DNA of 64,000 nucleotides, taken from the NCBI GenBank assembly GCA_037953745.1, contig JBAKBP010007413.1, positions 1 through 64,000 of the forward strand. The letters are read 5' to 3'. Of the stretch, positions 33,501 to 42,800 are shown one piece after another (positions within the stretch are counted from its first letter, which is position 1; the number at the start of each line of letters is the position of its first letter). A program made the translations under genes and the position numbers. This DNA is from Lithodes maja. Lineage: Eukaryota > Arthropoda > Malacostraca > Decapoda > Lithodidae. Under the pieces are notes generated by a model. That model was not told the DNA's origin. It ran no database searches and worked only from the letters and a program-made list of their open reading frames with translations.

Positions 33501-35652
33501 CCAACTCTGCCTTGTTACACACCATATCTGGGCCAGAGTCAACTCCCGTGTTTATTATAGGTCCAAGTACCGAATCACCGAGAAGTGCAGCAGAATCAAT
33601 GTCCCTTTTCCTGCCCTTAGCAACCTTCTCCTGATCCTTCCTCCACTGTCCCCGAGGTTGAGTGCTAGGCTGTGCAGGAGCCGCAGAGCGAGATCGGGTT
33701 ACCACACAGGCCATCTCATCCTGTTGGCACCTCCCAACCCATTCCCGATTCTCACCATCCACGTCGGCCGCCCTCTCGGCAACGACTAAGGGTGGAGTCC
33801 CGGAAGTGGGCACCGCAAAGTCGTTGCCGAGAAGAAGGTCGACGCCCTCAACTGGCAAACACTCAACGATCCCTACATCCAGCTCCCTGCACACCTCTCC
33901 CACTCTCAACTCCAACCTCACAAGTGGGTATGACCTCGTAGCATTTATACCCTGCACCACAACAACTCTGGCCGCATTTATCGGTTTCCCTGTGAAGTTC
34001 CTCAACAAAGTTTGCGAAGCCCCCGTATCCCTCAGCAAGTCAACCCTCCGTAGTTCACTCCCCCAGCTCACAAACCTGTGTCCCCGATGGTTACAGAAAG
34101 TGTCCCGGACAGGTGTCGAGCCTTCCGTACGCTTCTTTACCGCGTGTGCCTCAGCTGCTGACAACCTACCCCGGGCAGTTGCTGCAGCCTTCAGAGACAC
34201 ACCGATACTGTGAACCAATGACACCGGCTTAGCGGGAGTGTTACTAGGGCACTCACGTGAATAATGGCCTAGCTTCTGACATTTGTAACATTTCACATCC
34301 CCAATGGGCTTCTTCCCTTGTGCGGGCGAAGAAGGGGCCTGACCTTTAGTAAACGGGAGAGGCTTGTGTTTGTAGGTGTTATTAGGTGCAATGCTTTTAG
34401 TGTGGTTATGTGTGTCATAGGATTTGTTATTATCGAAAACTCTGGTGGGTGGGGTATAGCGCCCCTTCTGCCCTGACTCAGCCCTCTGAGCGGCACCGCA
34501 ACCACGAATCAATGATAATCTGAGGTCTGCCATCTTGGCAGCCTCCTCTACTGTCTTGGGACATTTTTCCTTAATGTTCAGCGTTAGATCGGTTCCAGTA
34601 CATTTGTAAAACTGTTCCAGATAGAAAAGTTGCTTAATTTCCTCAGCCGACTCTGCGTGCTCGGACCGAAACCAGTTATTACATGCATCTGTTAAGTCCC
34701 GTGCGTGCTCCATAAAACTGACGTCGCTCTTCTTATTCACGCCACGGAACTTCAATCTATAAGTTTCGGGTTGCAGTTCGTAGGCCCGGAGCACAGCCTC
34801 CTTCACCAGTCCATACACGACACTCTCGTCCAGTGACAGTGCATCGTAGGCTTTCAACCCCTTACCCACTAGACGTGATGAAACTAATGCTGCCCATTTA
34901 ACCTCCGGCCAGTCATACTCACGACACTTCTTTTCGAAACGAGCAAAAAACTCAGTCACTGCTGTCTCATCAAATGCGGGTACTAACTTAATTAAATGCG
35001 AAAGTGAGTCTGTAACCCAGTGCCCACCACCGAGATGACGCCCCGTGGTCTCTACTCTAGACTTCTCGACATCCATTTCAACCTGGTACCTGGTTGCATC
35101 CAGATTGGCTTGGATTCTAGCAACCTCTATGCGTTCTATACTAGCCTGTTGTATCTGAGTCTCCTGCAGCTTAATCCGTTCTATACTAGCCTGTTGTATC
35201 TGAGTCTCCTGCAGCTTAATCCGTTCTATACTAGCCTGTTGACTCTCTTGCAACTTAAGCTTAGCTAGTTCTAGCTGAAATAACATCTCAGGAGACAGGC
35301 CTGGGGGGGGAGAGCACAAAATGGGGGATCCACACCGAGACGTGTTTACGGGTAAGCCAGCTTGCCATTGAGAACCCTCCTGCTGCATCATGCTAAGACT
35401 CGCTGGCTGAGGGCCCAGCTCAGGGGTAGAGTGGAATGGAGGCTTGGAGGGAACCCCCCAAGACCCCACTCCACCCACCGCCCCATCGCCATCACCCAAC
35501 AAACATGCCACCAAATTCTTCTTGGGCCAACTGTCAGGACAGTCCCGCCCCAAAACCGTGGCTAAACAGCGAAGACCGTAACAATCAATAGCCTGCAGGC
35601 GCTGTTCGGTCAAAGGTGTCTGCAAAAAATGCCCGGGCATCCCTCTCTCCAC
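30589..35652 (-). CDS. Element A gag-pol polyprotein (1687 aa), order PR-INT-RT-RH
   Basis: One uninterrupted frame. Residues about 130-205: a coiled repeat (QQASIERIKLQETQI, three times). About 210-390: a gag region, capsid-like. About 453-468: CCHC zinc knuckle CYKCQKLGHYSREC. About 540: protease LLRDTGAS, with VDLLLGNDF later. About 845-870: integrase HHCC finger. The DDE core has VVVDLVG (about 900), VQSDQGSNF (about 958) and, 35 residues on, the Glu of VLERW. A GPY-like module follows (SAKFIGPYVV). RT with YLDDV is near 1417, and RNase H (LATDASGVGAGAVLL near 1563, TDHHPLKFL) runs to the end. RT and RNase H are Ty3/Gypsy-like, but integrase comes first, as in Gmr1 elements. The product would assemble particles, reverse-transcribe and integrate. 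The start is uncertain because of a T6 run near the 5' end. Confidence 0.9.
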   Translation of the reverse strand: MERGMPGHFLQTPLTEQRLQAIDCYGLRCLATVLGRDCPDSWPKKNLVACLLGDGDGAVGGVGSWGVPSKPPFHSTPELGPQPASLSMMQQEGSQWQAGLPVNTSRCGSPILCSPPPGLSPEMLFQLELAKLKLQESQQASIERIKLQETQIQQASIERIKLQETQIQQASIERIEVARIQANLDATRYQVEMDVEKSRVETTGRHLGGGHWVTDSLSHLIKLVPAFDETAVTEFFARFEKKCREYDWPEVKWAALVSSRLVGKGLKAYDALSLDESVVYGLVKEAVLRAYELQPETYRLKFRGVNKKSDVSFMEHARDLTDACNNWFRSEHAESAEEIKQLFYLEQFYKCTGTDLTLNIKEKCPKTVEEAAKMADLRLSLIRGCGAAQRAESGQKGRYTPPTRVFDNNKSYDTHNHTKSIAPNNTYKHKPLPFTKGQAPSSPAQGKKPIGDVKCYKCQKLGHYSRECPSNTPAKPVSLVHSIGVSLKAAATARGRLSAAEAHAVKKRTEGSTPVRDTFCNHRGHRFVSWGSELRRVDLLRDTGASQTLLRNFTGKPINAARVVVVQGINATRSYPLVRLELRVGEVCRELDVGIVECLPVEGVDLLLGNDFAVPTSGTPPLVVAERAADVDGENREWVGRCQQDEMACVVTRSRSAAPAQPSTQPRGQWRKDQEKVAKGRKRDIDSAALLGDSVLGPIINTGVDSGPDMVCNKAELGKTSREARAVARATKAVEPTSRGNVLLQNHLDALTPGDISEQQLQDASLARYSNGAIELEEDGDAKPGDFFRLNRILYRRFLDPKSKWEGGARVVDQVVVPNKYRESLLCLAHDVPVAGHLGVTKTLAALGRFFWWPGVKADVCAWVAGCATCQTTGKPNQTIPKAPLFPIPVTGPPFSKVVVDLVGPFPPTSSGNKFLLTIMDVATRYPDAYPMRNGSAKAVVKNLLLFCSRYGFPREVQSDQGSNFTSKLFKQTLQLHGICSVVSSAYHPESQGVLERWHSTLKSMLRCYCAEHDTDWDLGLPYVLFAAREVPGESLGFSPNQLVFGHNVRGPLSMVKEIWEGEEKPGSVLKYILESRERLIGCMAAAGNNLVNAQAVMKHQYDAKVKLREFSVGQEVMLFLPLPGHPLSAKFIGPYVVAKKLSDLDYLVATPDRRKKHQLCHVNLMKEYVRRPSEPLTVPVLACSGQGGEGGGDSHAAEEDSWDCVISAEQWAGNTEQEARQAVSHLPEHQGAAVLGLFRSYPSVFAEHPGLTTQVTHDVDVGDNVPFKSVPYRVPPVKLPALREELKYMVERGMITEGYVKWTSPVTLQPKPDGKVRFCIDFRRLNGLTTTNPYPLPRVDDSVDKIGNAKYLTKIDLVKGYWQVPLSDRAKQVCGFVVDGKTYQCNVMPYGLKNAPATFQNLMNDICDEIPNCTVYLDDVIVYDDDFENHLRHLETLFGKLHDAGLVVNLRKCEFVKATVQYLGFVVGLGRVCPPLSKIQAINMFPRPTTKRQVMRFLGMIGYYRRFIRGYSTVLAPLTDLLSKSVKFCWAAECQRAFDLVKHLLCTHPILRAPDFSRSFQLATDASGVGAGAVLLQTDSEGLEHPVSFFSRKFNSAQRNYSTIEKELLAIVLSLKHFEVYVPAYGPVVTIYTDHHPLKFLNQFHNRNMRLTRWSLLLQEYNLNIQHIAGSENVIADCLSRVDDPG

Positions 35653-35773
35653 TTATAACACTCCCCTCCCTAAATATCTGTTGTACTTGCTGGTCACTAG
35701 GCTGTACCGTGTTATCCTCCCCCGTAAATGATGAGTCATTAGACATAGTGCTGGTTATACAATTGCTGTTCAT
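35585..35773 (-). CDS. Short overlapping frame at the 5' end of element A gag
   Basis: A 62-codon frame, MNSNCITSTMSNDSSFTGED onward, that overlaps the beginning of gag-pol one frame over. The two frames meet at a T6 run (A6 at 35624-35629 on the plus strand). With five T's the upstream frame would run directly into TPLTEQRL of gag-pol. It may be the true gag N-terminus, read through by a frameshift, or a one-base slip in the copy or the assembly. Confidence 0.45.
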   Translation of the reverse strand: MNSNCITSTMSNDSSFTGEDNTVQPSDQQVQQIFREGSVISGERDARAFFADTFDRTAPAGY

Positions 35774-35993
35774 AAAAAAAAAGAAGTGCTTATTACTAAT
35801 TGCAGTCTCGACTCACAAAATGTTAAAGATGCTTGAATGACTCTACTCTAGACACCCCTAACGAAACAATCTGCAAGTCCACCAATACAATAATGACACA
35901 ATAAAAATTCCTCCAATATGCAAGAAAATTCTAGCCAGCTCTACTAGGTAGCATAGAATAGTTCTCCAAAAAAACATGTGATAGGATACTACT

Positions 35994-36016
35994 GAATCCT
36001 GGCAAGGTCGCCATTT
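35994..36016 (-). promoter_or_regulatory. Element A primer-binding-site-like sequence
   Basis: Three bases inside the 5' LTR, the minus strand reads TGGCGACCTTGCCAGG. TGG pairs with the CCA end of a tRNA. The same TGGCGACC core follows the 5' LTRs of B and N. The tRNA is not identified; an arginine tRNA is possible. Confidence 0.6.
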
Positions 36017-37833
36017 TGTTACGGCTGGATCGGCAATACATATTCGGGATTCTTGATCGTAGGACAGAAATGGCTTATGTGACAACGACACGCTCGATTC
36101 CAGTCCCAAATACTATATGCTCCAGACAACAAAAGCACCAACGCCCTACAGAGTTATCGTCTATGGTAACGAGGTACCTTAACTCGGCGAAAGTGTACAA
36201 CAGGGGTAGGCTATGAGGCTAAACTCCCTCAGACATTTATAGGTTACGTTATTACTAAAGAAATGCAATACTCAAGAAACTACGTTAATATTAAGCCTCT
36301 AATAATGTAGAATAGAAGCAGGCTAAAGGTATGACAGTGAAATGCTAAATGACAAATGTACACGCCTACTTGAAAGCGCGTGCACTAGAATAACTGTCCC
36401 CTACTAACATGCACTAGCATGTAGCATACAAGATGTTCATGATCCAGTAGATACCTAATAATACACATGGAAGGAACATAAATAGTAGTCACTTATTATA
36501 ATAATGAATCTATACTTGGAATAACTAAAAGGTTGCAGGCAACAGTACTGCGCCGGTAGCCTACTACCGCATAGGCTACTTCGCTTCTCTCACTCTGTCT
36601 CCCCTCTGAGTCCGTATGCGCCCTACGCAATAGAACTCCGGACACAGCAGCAAAACGACAGTGCAGTTAATTGATACATGAAAGTATTAATAGTGTTGTC
36701 TTGTGTGTGAGTAATGTGTATTGTAAAGTGTTACATACATATACTTAAAGAGAGCTGCAATGCATAGTAAAATAAAGATATATCCCACTCATCATCCCCA
36801 TGTGTTCTAGCTAGCAGGCCAAGTCACAGGAACAACGAGTCCCAGCACCTAAAGCGAGAACCCAGGAAAAGACTGTAGAGAACACAAGGACAGATAAATT
36901 ACGTTACTCTACTATACCGGCACTACGAGCGAGCTGTAGTCTCTGGTACTACACTCGCTCCTGGCTCGGTATGCAAATCAAGGCTAAGTCCTCGCCCCTC
37001 TACAGACAACTCCTGGGCATGGTCGGGCTCTTACACATGGCACCAGTCTAGTCACAAATTGGATGATGAGCGGGGCATATAACTCGTGAACATGTAGAAC
37101 GTTCACCAACTATCCTCATCAAGAAGATCGCTGTTCACATTAACCCCTTAAATCTAATACATGTAAATATATGCTTGTCCTAAGAGTAATACGAGAGGTG
37201 AGTGCTGAAACTCCTTTAGGACCTCAAGGGAAGGTTATGCATTTAAATAGAGAGAAGAATGAAATGAGAGTAATGTCGTCAGAGAGAAAGAGTGCAACCG
37301 TGAGAAGTTGGGAGAGAGGGCAAGGGATGTTAGAATCTCAAAGGTTCTAGGCAACCTGATCATGGAACACACAGCGAGCCTCCAGGCAATGTGCTGTACG
37401 ACAACATGGGCAGCCCAGGCAGCATAGGCAGGCGGCAATGGACTACCAACCCTGTCGCGCCCAGCTATAAGCGCAAGGCTGCCAACCAGTCCATACGTCT
37501 GGCAACCACCCCCCCGGCAGCGTGGCGCATTGCTACCCTCTCGCTCTGAAGCCTAACTCACTCTCTCTCTCTGAACTCCCATTGTCTTATCTATCAACTT
37601 CTCTATTGATACTACATATTAAATGGAAGGTCTCGACATGGCTTAAAACAAAACCCACCACTGGTTAGCACATGACGAGACCTTTGCAGAGATACAAAGA
37701 ACATAGTTATAAGTTGTCACACTCAATATACATAGCTGCTGACGGTAGCCAGCACGGTACAGTGGTACGGGCGGTACAGTGGAGTACCAAGGAGTACAAT
37801 CAGGTTGCGTTGCCACGCACTGGGTGCGTCACA
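36017..37833 (-). repeat. Element A 5' LTR
   Basis: 1817 bp, matching 28490-30306 with two differences noticed. Confidence 0.9.
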
Positions 37834-37962
37834 ATATATATTCAGTATATATATATATTTATTATATGTACTTATTATTACATATATTATTATATATTAT
37901 TATTACTATTATTTATTATAATATATTATATATACTTATTACCGGTATATATATATATATTC
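37834..37962. repeat. AT-rich spacer between elements A and B
   Basis: 129 bp of TA/TTA microsatellite that separates the two divergently transcribed 5' LTRs. Confidence 0.85.
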
Positions 37963-38319
37963 TGACATACGGACCCCTGTATGTGTTTATTTAAGAGTTA
38001 GAATTAAGAGTTGAAGGAGTGCCGAATTACCCAGGCGGCGAAGCAGACCAGCTAGCGAGCCAGCGAGTGGAAACCAGCTCGCCTGTATACCAGCAAACAA
38101 ACCTTCACACCTGCATGCGTCATATGGGACCCTGCAAACTACTTCGATGACTCGACGCTATGACGATGATCGACGCTATGACGATGATCGACGCTATGAC
38201 GATGATCGACGCCATGAGACGCCATTGGACCACGCACCTGCTACGCAACTAGAGGAGTTGTGATTGGGGCACGCACCATCCCCCGCCTCCTGATTCGTTC
38301 CTACACCATCACTGCATAG

Positions 38320-38354
38320 TATATAAGACCCGAGTAGTGGGCATTCAAATCAGT
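38320..38354 (+). promoter_or_regulatory. Element B LTR core promoter (5' copy)
   Basis: TATATAAG at 38320-38327 and an arthropod-type initiator TCAGT at 38350-38354, about 30 bp apart. Both are conserved in the 3' LTR (58301-58308 and 58331-58335). Confidence 0.65.
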
Positions 38355-38640
38355 CTCATTTGCAGCTGGAGGAAGACGGGGTGAAGTATTATAATGGGAT
38401 TGTGACTGTCAGTCAGATTATATAAGTGTGTGTTAAGTGTGTTCGGTGTAAACACTTACGTTATGTTGGTTAGTGAGATATGTGATTGGGAATTAACGTA
38501 AACGCTACTATTATGTACTTAACTATTTTAGTTGACTGACTTGTGGACTAAAGCAACTCTTCAAGTAATTGGGTTATGATAAAAGTAATACTATTGTTTC
38601 ATATTAATACTTGCGAGTTCTTTAATTTTCTTTTAATTAA

Positions 38641-40642
38641 CCCTTCGACCCCGGGTGGTACACGTGTGTACCATTTTTTTTGGGCCCGAGGAACCCGGGT
38701 GGTACACCACTGTACCATTGCTTGCGTGAGTGCTTTTCGAATGGCGCGCGTAAAAATTTCGCTCCGTGGTCACCAGGCGTCGCTAGGCGACGCCACCAGA
38801 CAGCATGTACGCCACCAAAACAGTCTCTACCCTGCCGCCAACATGGATACTAGCCCAAAAAGTTATTCCCTTGTGTCCGATTCTACGCTCCCTTCGACGC
38901 CTGCCCATGTTCGTCGCGCCCTAACGCAAAGGCACGTACAAGATGCGTTGACTCCCGGAGGTATTGAGATAGCTTTGAGGAGTTATGAATGTGGTGAAGG
39001 CCAAAATAGTGTTGATGAGTTGGGTAGTGATAGCTCCGAGTCTTATCAGTCTCACTATAGTGAAGATTTTGACGATCTAGACGAAATCCATGAAAGATAC
39101 GCCTTTTTTAGTGGATTTGACCATGACGATGAAAGTGATGATAGTGAGGCTGAGCGGGAGGCTGAGGTTGACCCGCCATTGTCTTCCTTATCTACCCACG
39201 CCACCCAAGTTGCCCCAGGCTCCCGCCATTCTTCCCCACCACCACCAGCACTCCCTAGGGTTGAGGACCCCCCACTTTCGGCCTATTTACCCACTCCTTC
39301 CCCACCTCGCCGACCTACACGCCGCCCACGCATCATTCGTTCCCCGCGAGATTATGAGGGGGGCTCTGAAGAAGAAGGGCACCTCACAGATGACTCTGGC
39401 CATGATTACCTGGGTCCACCGTCAGGGCAAGATGACGGCTCTGACGACAACGACGATGACGACGACTTTATGGACATCGACGACCCTCAACCCAGACGCT
39501 TTGCCCAGGGCCGTCGTGCTCCTGGCCGCCCTGGCCGCCGGGCTGGCCGCCGGGCTGGGCCTGGGCGCCGTCGCGCTCCTGGCCGCCCTAGGGTGCGCGC
39601 CGCCAAAGTTCGTGGGCGTGCTGCCCCCGCTCTAGCTCCACAGAGGGCAGTGGCACAACCTGGGCGCCCCGTTCAGGACCGCCTGCAGTGTGCACAGTAT
39701 CTAAATGTGCACAAGCTCTGTTACCTGCCTCTGGAACGAGATGGAGTCACCATTAGCAGAAGGCGGTGCCATGTCTGCTGGAACAGCCAGGTGAGGCCGA
39801 GGAAGCACAAAAAGACCACCATGCAGTGTGTGGAGTGCCAGGTGTCACTATGTACTATACCGTGCTTTGCTGAATACCACAGCAAGCAGGAGTACTAACT
39901 AATAATCATAGTGAAAGTACCAAAGACTGACAATATGTATGTATATAGGCAACAAGTGGAAATAAAACAATGTACAGGTGTATTGTGATAAAAAAATCAT
40001 GTATTATGAAAACATATATAAATAAGTGAAAAAAGACACAATAAATTGTATATAAAACGTTTACAAAGCATATAACTAAGTGAAAGTGACACATGACATA
40101 ATATTAGATGGCCAAAGTATAATAAACACCTGTGATAACGAATAATCAGTGCCTAATATAACAATAACCTACCTCAATTACTCATAAAAACTACGGTATC
40201 GAGTGAAAATGTGAAATATTTGTTACAATCATAGCCTAATAAACATATTTTATATAATTGGACTCCAAATAACTATAATAACATCACTATCAATACATAA
40301 AATCGCCTCCGGGAGGTAAAAGGTTTTGCGCGACGAGTGGCTAAGAAAACAGTAGGTTAGCCGAGCCGGGGCCTGGGCAAAGGCGACGCATCCGAACGCG
40401 GGATGATTTTCACGCATAAAAATCACTCCACTTCCCGCGCTCACCATTATGCAATCACTTGGGCTAGAGACCTCTACTCAACGGCATTCTACACATGAAG
40501 GTTTGTGCTACATTTTTCTGTTTTTTTTATAACTTTGTGTAATGTATTTCAGGAGTAACATGTGAATCAACAGGGACCAAAATTCCTGAAAACCCCCGGA
40601 CACAAAGTACAGTCACGATATTCCCTAGCCGGGGTCGGAGGG
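38641..40642 (+). mobile_element. piggyBac-type element D2, DDE-less
   Basis: TTAA at 38637-38640 and 40643-40646. 2002 bp, nearly identical to D1 and in inverse orientation 33 kb away. Read from the left, the ends are CCCTTCGACCCCGGGTGGTACAC; from the right, CCCTCCGACCCCGG. The uninterrupted LTR sequence at 58621-58660 is its pre-insertion site. Confidence 0.9.
38741..39898 (+). CDS. CRD-only piggyBac transposase derivative (D2 copy)
   Basis: 385 aa from MARVKIS; the frame extends upstream to 38576, but those codons belong to the LTR and are not part of the element. Same layout as the D1 protein: acidic N-terminus, basic RGRP-rich middle, cysteine-rich C-terminus (CHVC, CVEC, LC, PCF, YH), no DDE core. 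I noticed one residue difference from D1 (SYECGEG for SYERGEG). Retention of an open frame in two separately inserted copies could mean youth or function; the copies cannot distinguish these. Confidence 0.7.
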   Translation: MARVKISLRGHQASLGDATRQHVRHQNSLYPAANMDTSPKSYSLVSDSTLPSTPAHVRRALTQRHVQDALTPGGIEIALRSYECGEGQNSVDELGSDSSESYQSHYSEDFDDLDEIHERYAFFSGFDHDDESDDSEAEREAEVDPPLSSLSTHATQVAPGSRHSSPPPPALPRVEDPPLSAYLPTPSPPRRPTRRPRIIRSPRDYEGGSEEEGHLTDDSGHDYLGPPSGQDDGSDDNDDDDDFMDIDDPQPRRFAQGRRAPGRPGRRAGRRAGPGRRRAPGRPRVRAAKVRGRAAPALAPQRAVAQPGRPVQDRLQCAQYLNVHKLCYLPLERDGVTISRRRCHVCWNSQVRPRKHKKTTMQCVECQVSLCTIPCFAEYHSKQEY

Positions 40643-41005
40643 TTAAGCTTACATTGCTGGTAAGAACAAGAACGATGATACTATTGTCTCATATTAGTAA
40701 TATCGCCTTAGACTAACATGGCTGTTTTAATGTTACTTCTAGTGATTTCCTAAGCTGAAGAAAATTCTTTTAGCCTCAAAATATTATTTTTGCTTTTCAT
40801 ATTATTTGAGTGAGACCTGAATCGAATCTATGAAGCGATCCTGTAACTTAATTTACTCATAATCAAACCTCAATGTTACGTGGTTAAGAAATACATTTAT
40901 CTAATTATTAAATATATATCTAACTTTTTATGTGACTTTGATATTAATAATAATAATATAAAACTATTAACGTAAGACAAGAACCAAGAATAATAACTAC
41001 ATTAA

Positions 41006-41443
41006 CCCGTACAGCCCCAGCGACGCGCCTGACGCGTCGGCGATGTATGTAACGCACAGCCCCAGAGACGCGCCTGGCGCGTCACCCTAATTGCGCCGAC
41101 CGTAACCTCAGGTGTAGCCACTCAAGAGGGCTCAGATTTGTATGGGAACTGTGTACGTATCCCACGCAACCGTGCCGATGGTTGAAAACTCTCAAAGTCC
41201 ACGTGCGTGCGCGTGAGCGCGCAATAACCTGTTTTTTTGGGATAATTGCCTTCAATTTTTTACTCTTGTAAAATATGTTTTCGGGGGCTCTGTAGGACCA
41301 TTTTTTAAGCTTTTTGAACGGTTTTTCGTGGTTTTTCCTTCATTCCTAACCCATTCGCTATTGTTTCTGGAATAAAACCATTTTTTGAAAACCGGCCGGG
41401 TTCTGGTGAACAAACATTACAAAACTAGCCGGGGCTGGACGGG
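41006..41443. mobile_element. piggyBac-type MITE S1
   Basis: TTAA at 41002-41005 and 41444-41447. Ends CCCGTACAGCCCCAGC and, from the right, CCCGTCCAGCCCCGGC. 438 bp. Related to S2 in the 3' LTR (CCCACAGAACCCCAGCGACGC). Confidence 0.85.
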
Positions 41444-41864
41444 TTAAATATAAATAAAAGGACATATAAGAAAACTAGCTATTCATTCAAAAAGGGTAAG
41501 AGACAGAAATATTCTTTCCTTAATATTTATCTTTCAAGACTTGATACATAATTAATAGTCCTTCTTTAGATATAACTTATTCGGTTCATAACCATAGCCT
41601 ACTAAGCTTCGGTTTACTAATCATTCTTTATTATTACTACATGACTTTAATTAGTTTCAGTATTTTTGTCATAATTAAAGAGTATCAGTCAATAAAGGAT
41701 ACCAAGTCCTAAGATCTAAAAGGAAAGGAAGCAACAAGAGGAAATAATTTTATTAGATTTTACTTTCGTTTTGCCTTCAGCTGACTGATACCTTAATATA
41801 TATATCTGTGCTATCTAGTTTCATCAAGTTAACCACTTGAGGATCAAGATACGTAACAGAAGAG

Positions 41865-41885
41865 TGGCGACCTCGCCAGGATTCG
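41865..41885 (+). promoter_or_regulatory. Element B primer-binding-site-like sequence
   Basis: TGGCGACCTCGCCAGG begins six bases after the 5' LTR; same TGGCGACC core as in A and N. Confidence 0.55.
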
Positions 41886-41988
41886 TTTCATACAGTTTCA
41901 CTTAGTTTCATTACCGTTTCACTACTTACAAATCAAATATTAATCATGCCTGATCTAATTAACCCGCGAACTACAGGAAGACTCTTAA

Positions 41989-42605
41989 CCTAACAAGTGC
42001 GCATGGGGGTAATTGAAAACGTCCCCCTGTGCTGACGTATTTGAGGTGTTTCCGTCACTAAAATATTCATTGTACCATTAATAGCATTAATAATTATCCA
42101 TATGCGCCTATTATGGGTTGATTATAAAGGTATTGACCTGAAACAACAATAAAACGAGTGAAAACAGCGTTTGGATGGTCAAAATCGGAGATATAGCCCG
42201 CGAGTTGTATAATGTATGGGTGAGGCAAACTGCTTTCCCGCCAATTTCCCCCAAGGCCACTGAGACACAGTCGATCGATACTCTCTCTCTCTCTCTTGCA
42301 CTCGCTTGCCATCAGTGATGACAACACCCTGCTTGCAACTCGCTAATGTTAGCACGAAAATATACCTCAGAATAAGGGAATAATAGGGAAAATAGGTGAT
42401 AACTGAAGGAGAGGAGGAAAGTGGGGAAGGAGGGGAGGTAGAGGACTGAGATGTTGCATGGCCCAGGGGCCAAAACAAAATATATATTTTTTTTTTTTTT
42501 TTTTTTTTTCGATGTCAAAAGTTGATTTTTTTATTTTACTTACTCTCAAGAGTCTTCCCGCAGTCCGCCGGGGGAACTCTTAAGAGTCTCCCCGCAGTTC
42601 CCGGG
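41989..42605 (+). mobile_element. piggyBac MITE family M, copy 3
   Basis: TTAA at 41985-41988 and 42606-42609; 617 bp. Inserted 22 bp from the end of C, again in a subterminal TTAA of a piggyBac element. Confidence 0.9.
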
Positions 42606-42800
42606 TTAAGAGTTCCCCCGGCGGACTGCGGGAAGAATCTTAAGAGCGAGGCTTTTGAACACGTACCAATAGGCATTTATAGGCAGGCGGCGAAAAATTG
42701 GTGTTGGTATAGTTTTGAATGTCAACTCTCGATACCACCCCGCCACACGATCGCCCCGCATTCGTGCAAGCACCACCGCGCCAGTAACCAAGCACTAGTC

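Larger units (their letters stand above)
28490..37833 (-). mobile_element. LTR retrotransposon A, Gmr1-like Ty3/Gypsy, apparently young
   Basis: Two direct LTRs of identical length (1817 bp; 28490-30306 and 36017-37833), starting TGTTACGG and ending GCGTCACA. I noticed only two differences between them (29325/36850 region g/t; 29573/37100 region t/c). The flanks are 'atat' on both sides, compatible with a 4-bp duplication but inside AT repeats. The inside holds a primer-binding-site-like sequence, one long gag-pol frame and a polypurine tract. Domain order is gag, protease, integrase, RT, RNase H, which defines Gmr1-like Gypsy elements. Confidence 0.9.
37963..41858 (+). repeat. Element B 5' LTR, with two nested piggyBac insertions
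   Basis: The LTR is interrupted by D2 (38641-40642) and S1 (41006-41443); the 3' LTR has the corresponding empty TTAA site at about 58637-58640 and a diverged site at about 58999. An 18-bp unit (gacgctatgacgatgatc) is present three times at 38155-38210 but once in the 3' LTR. Confidence 0.85.
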
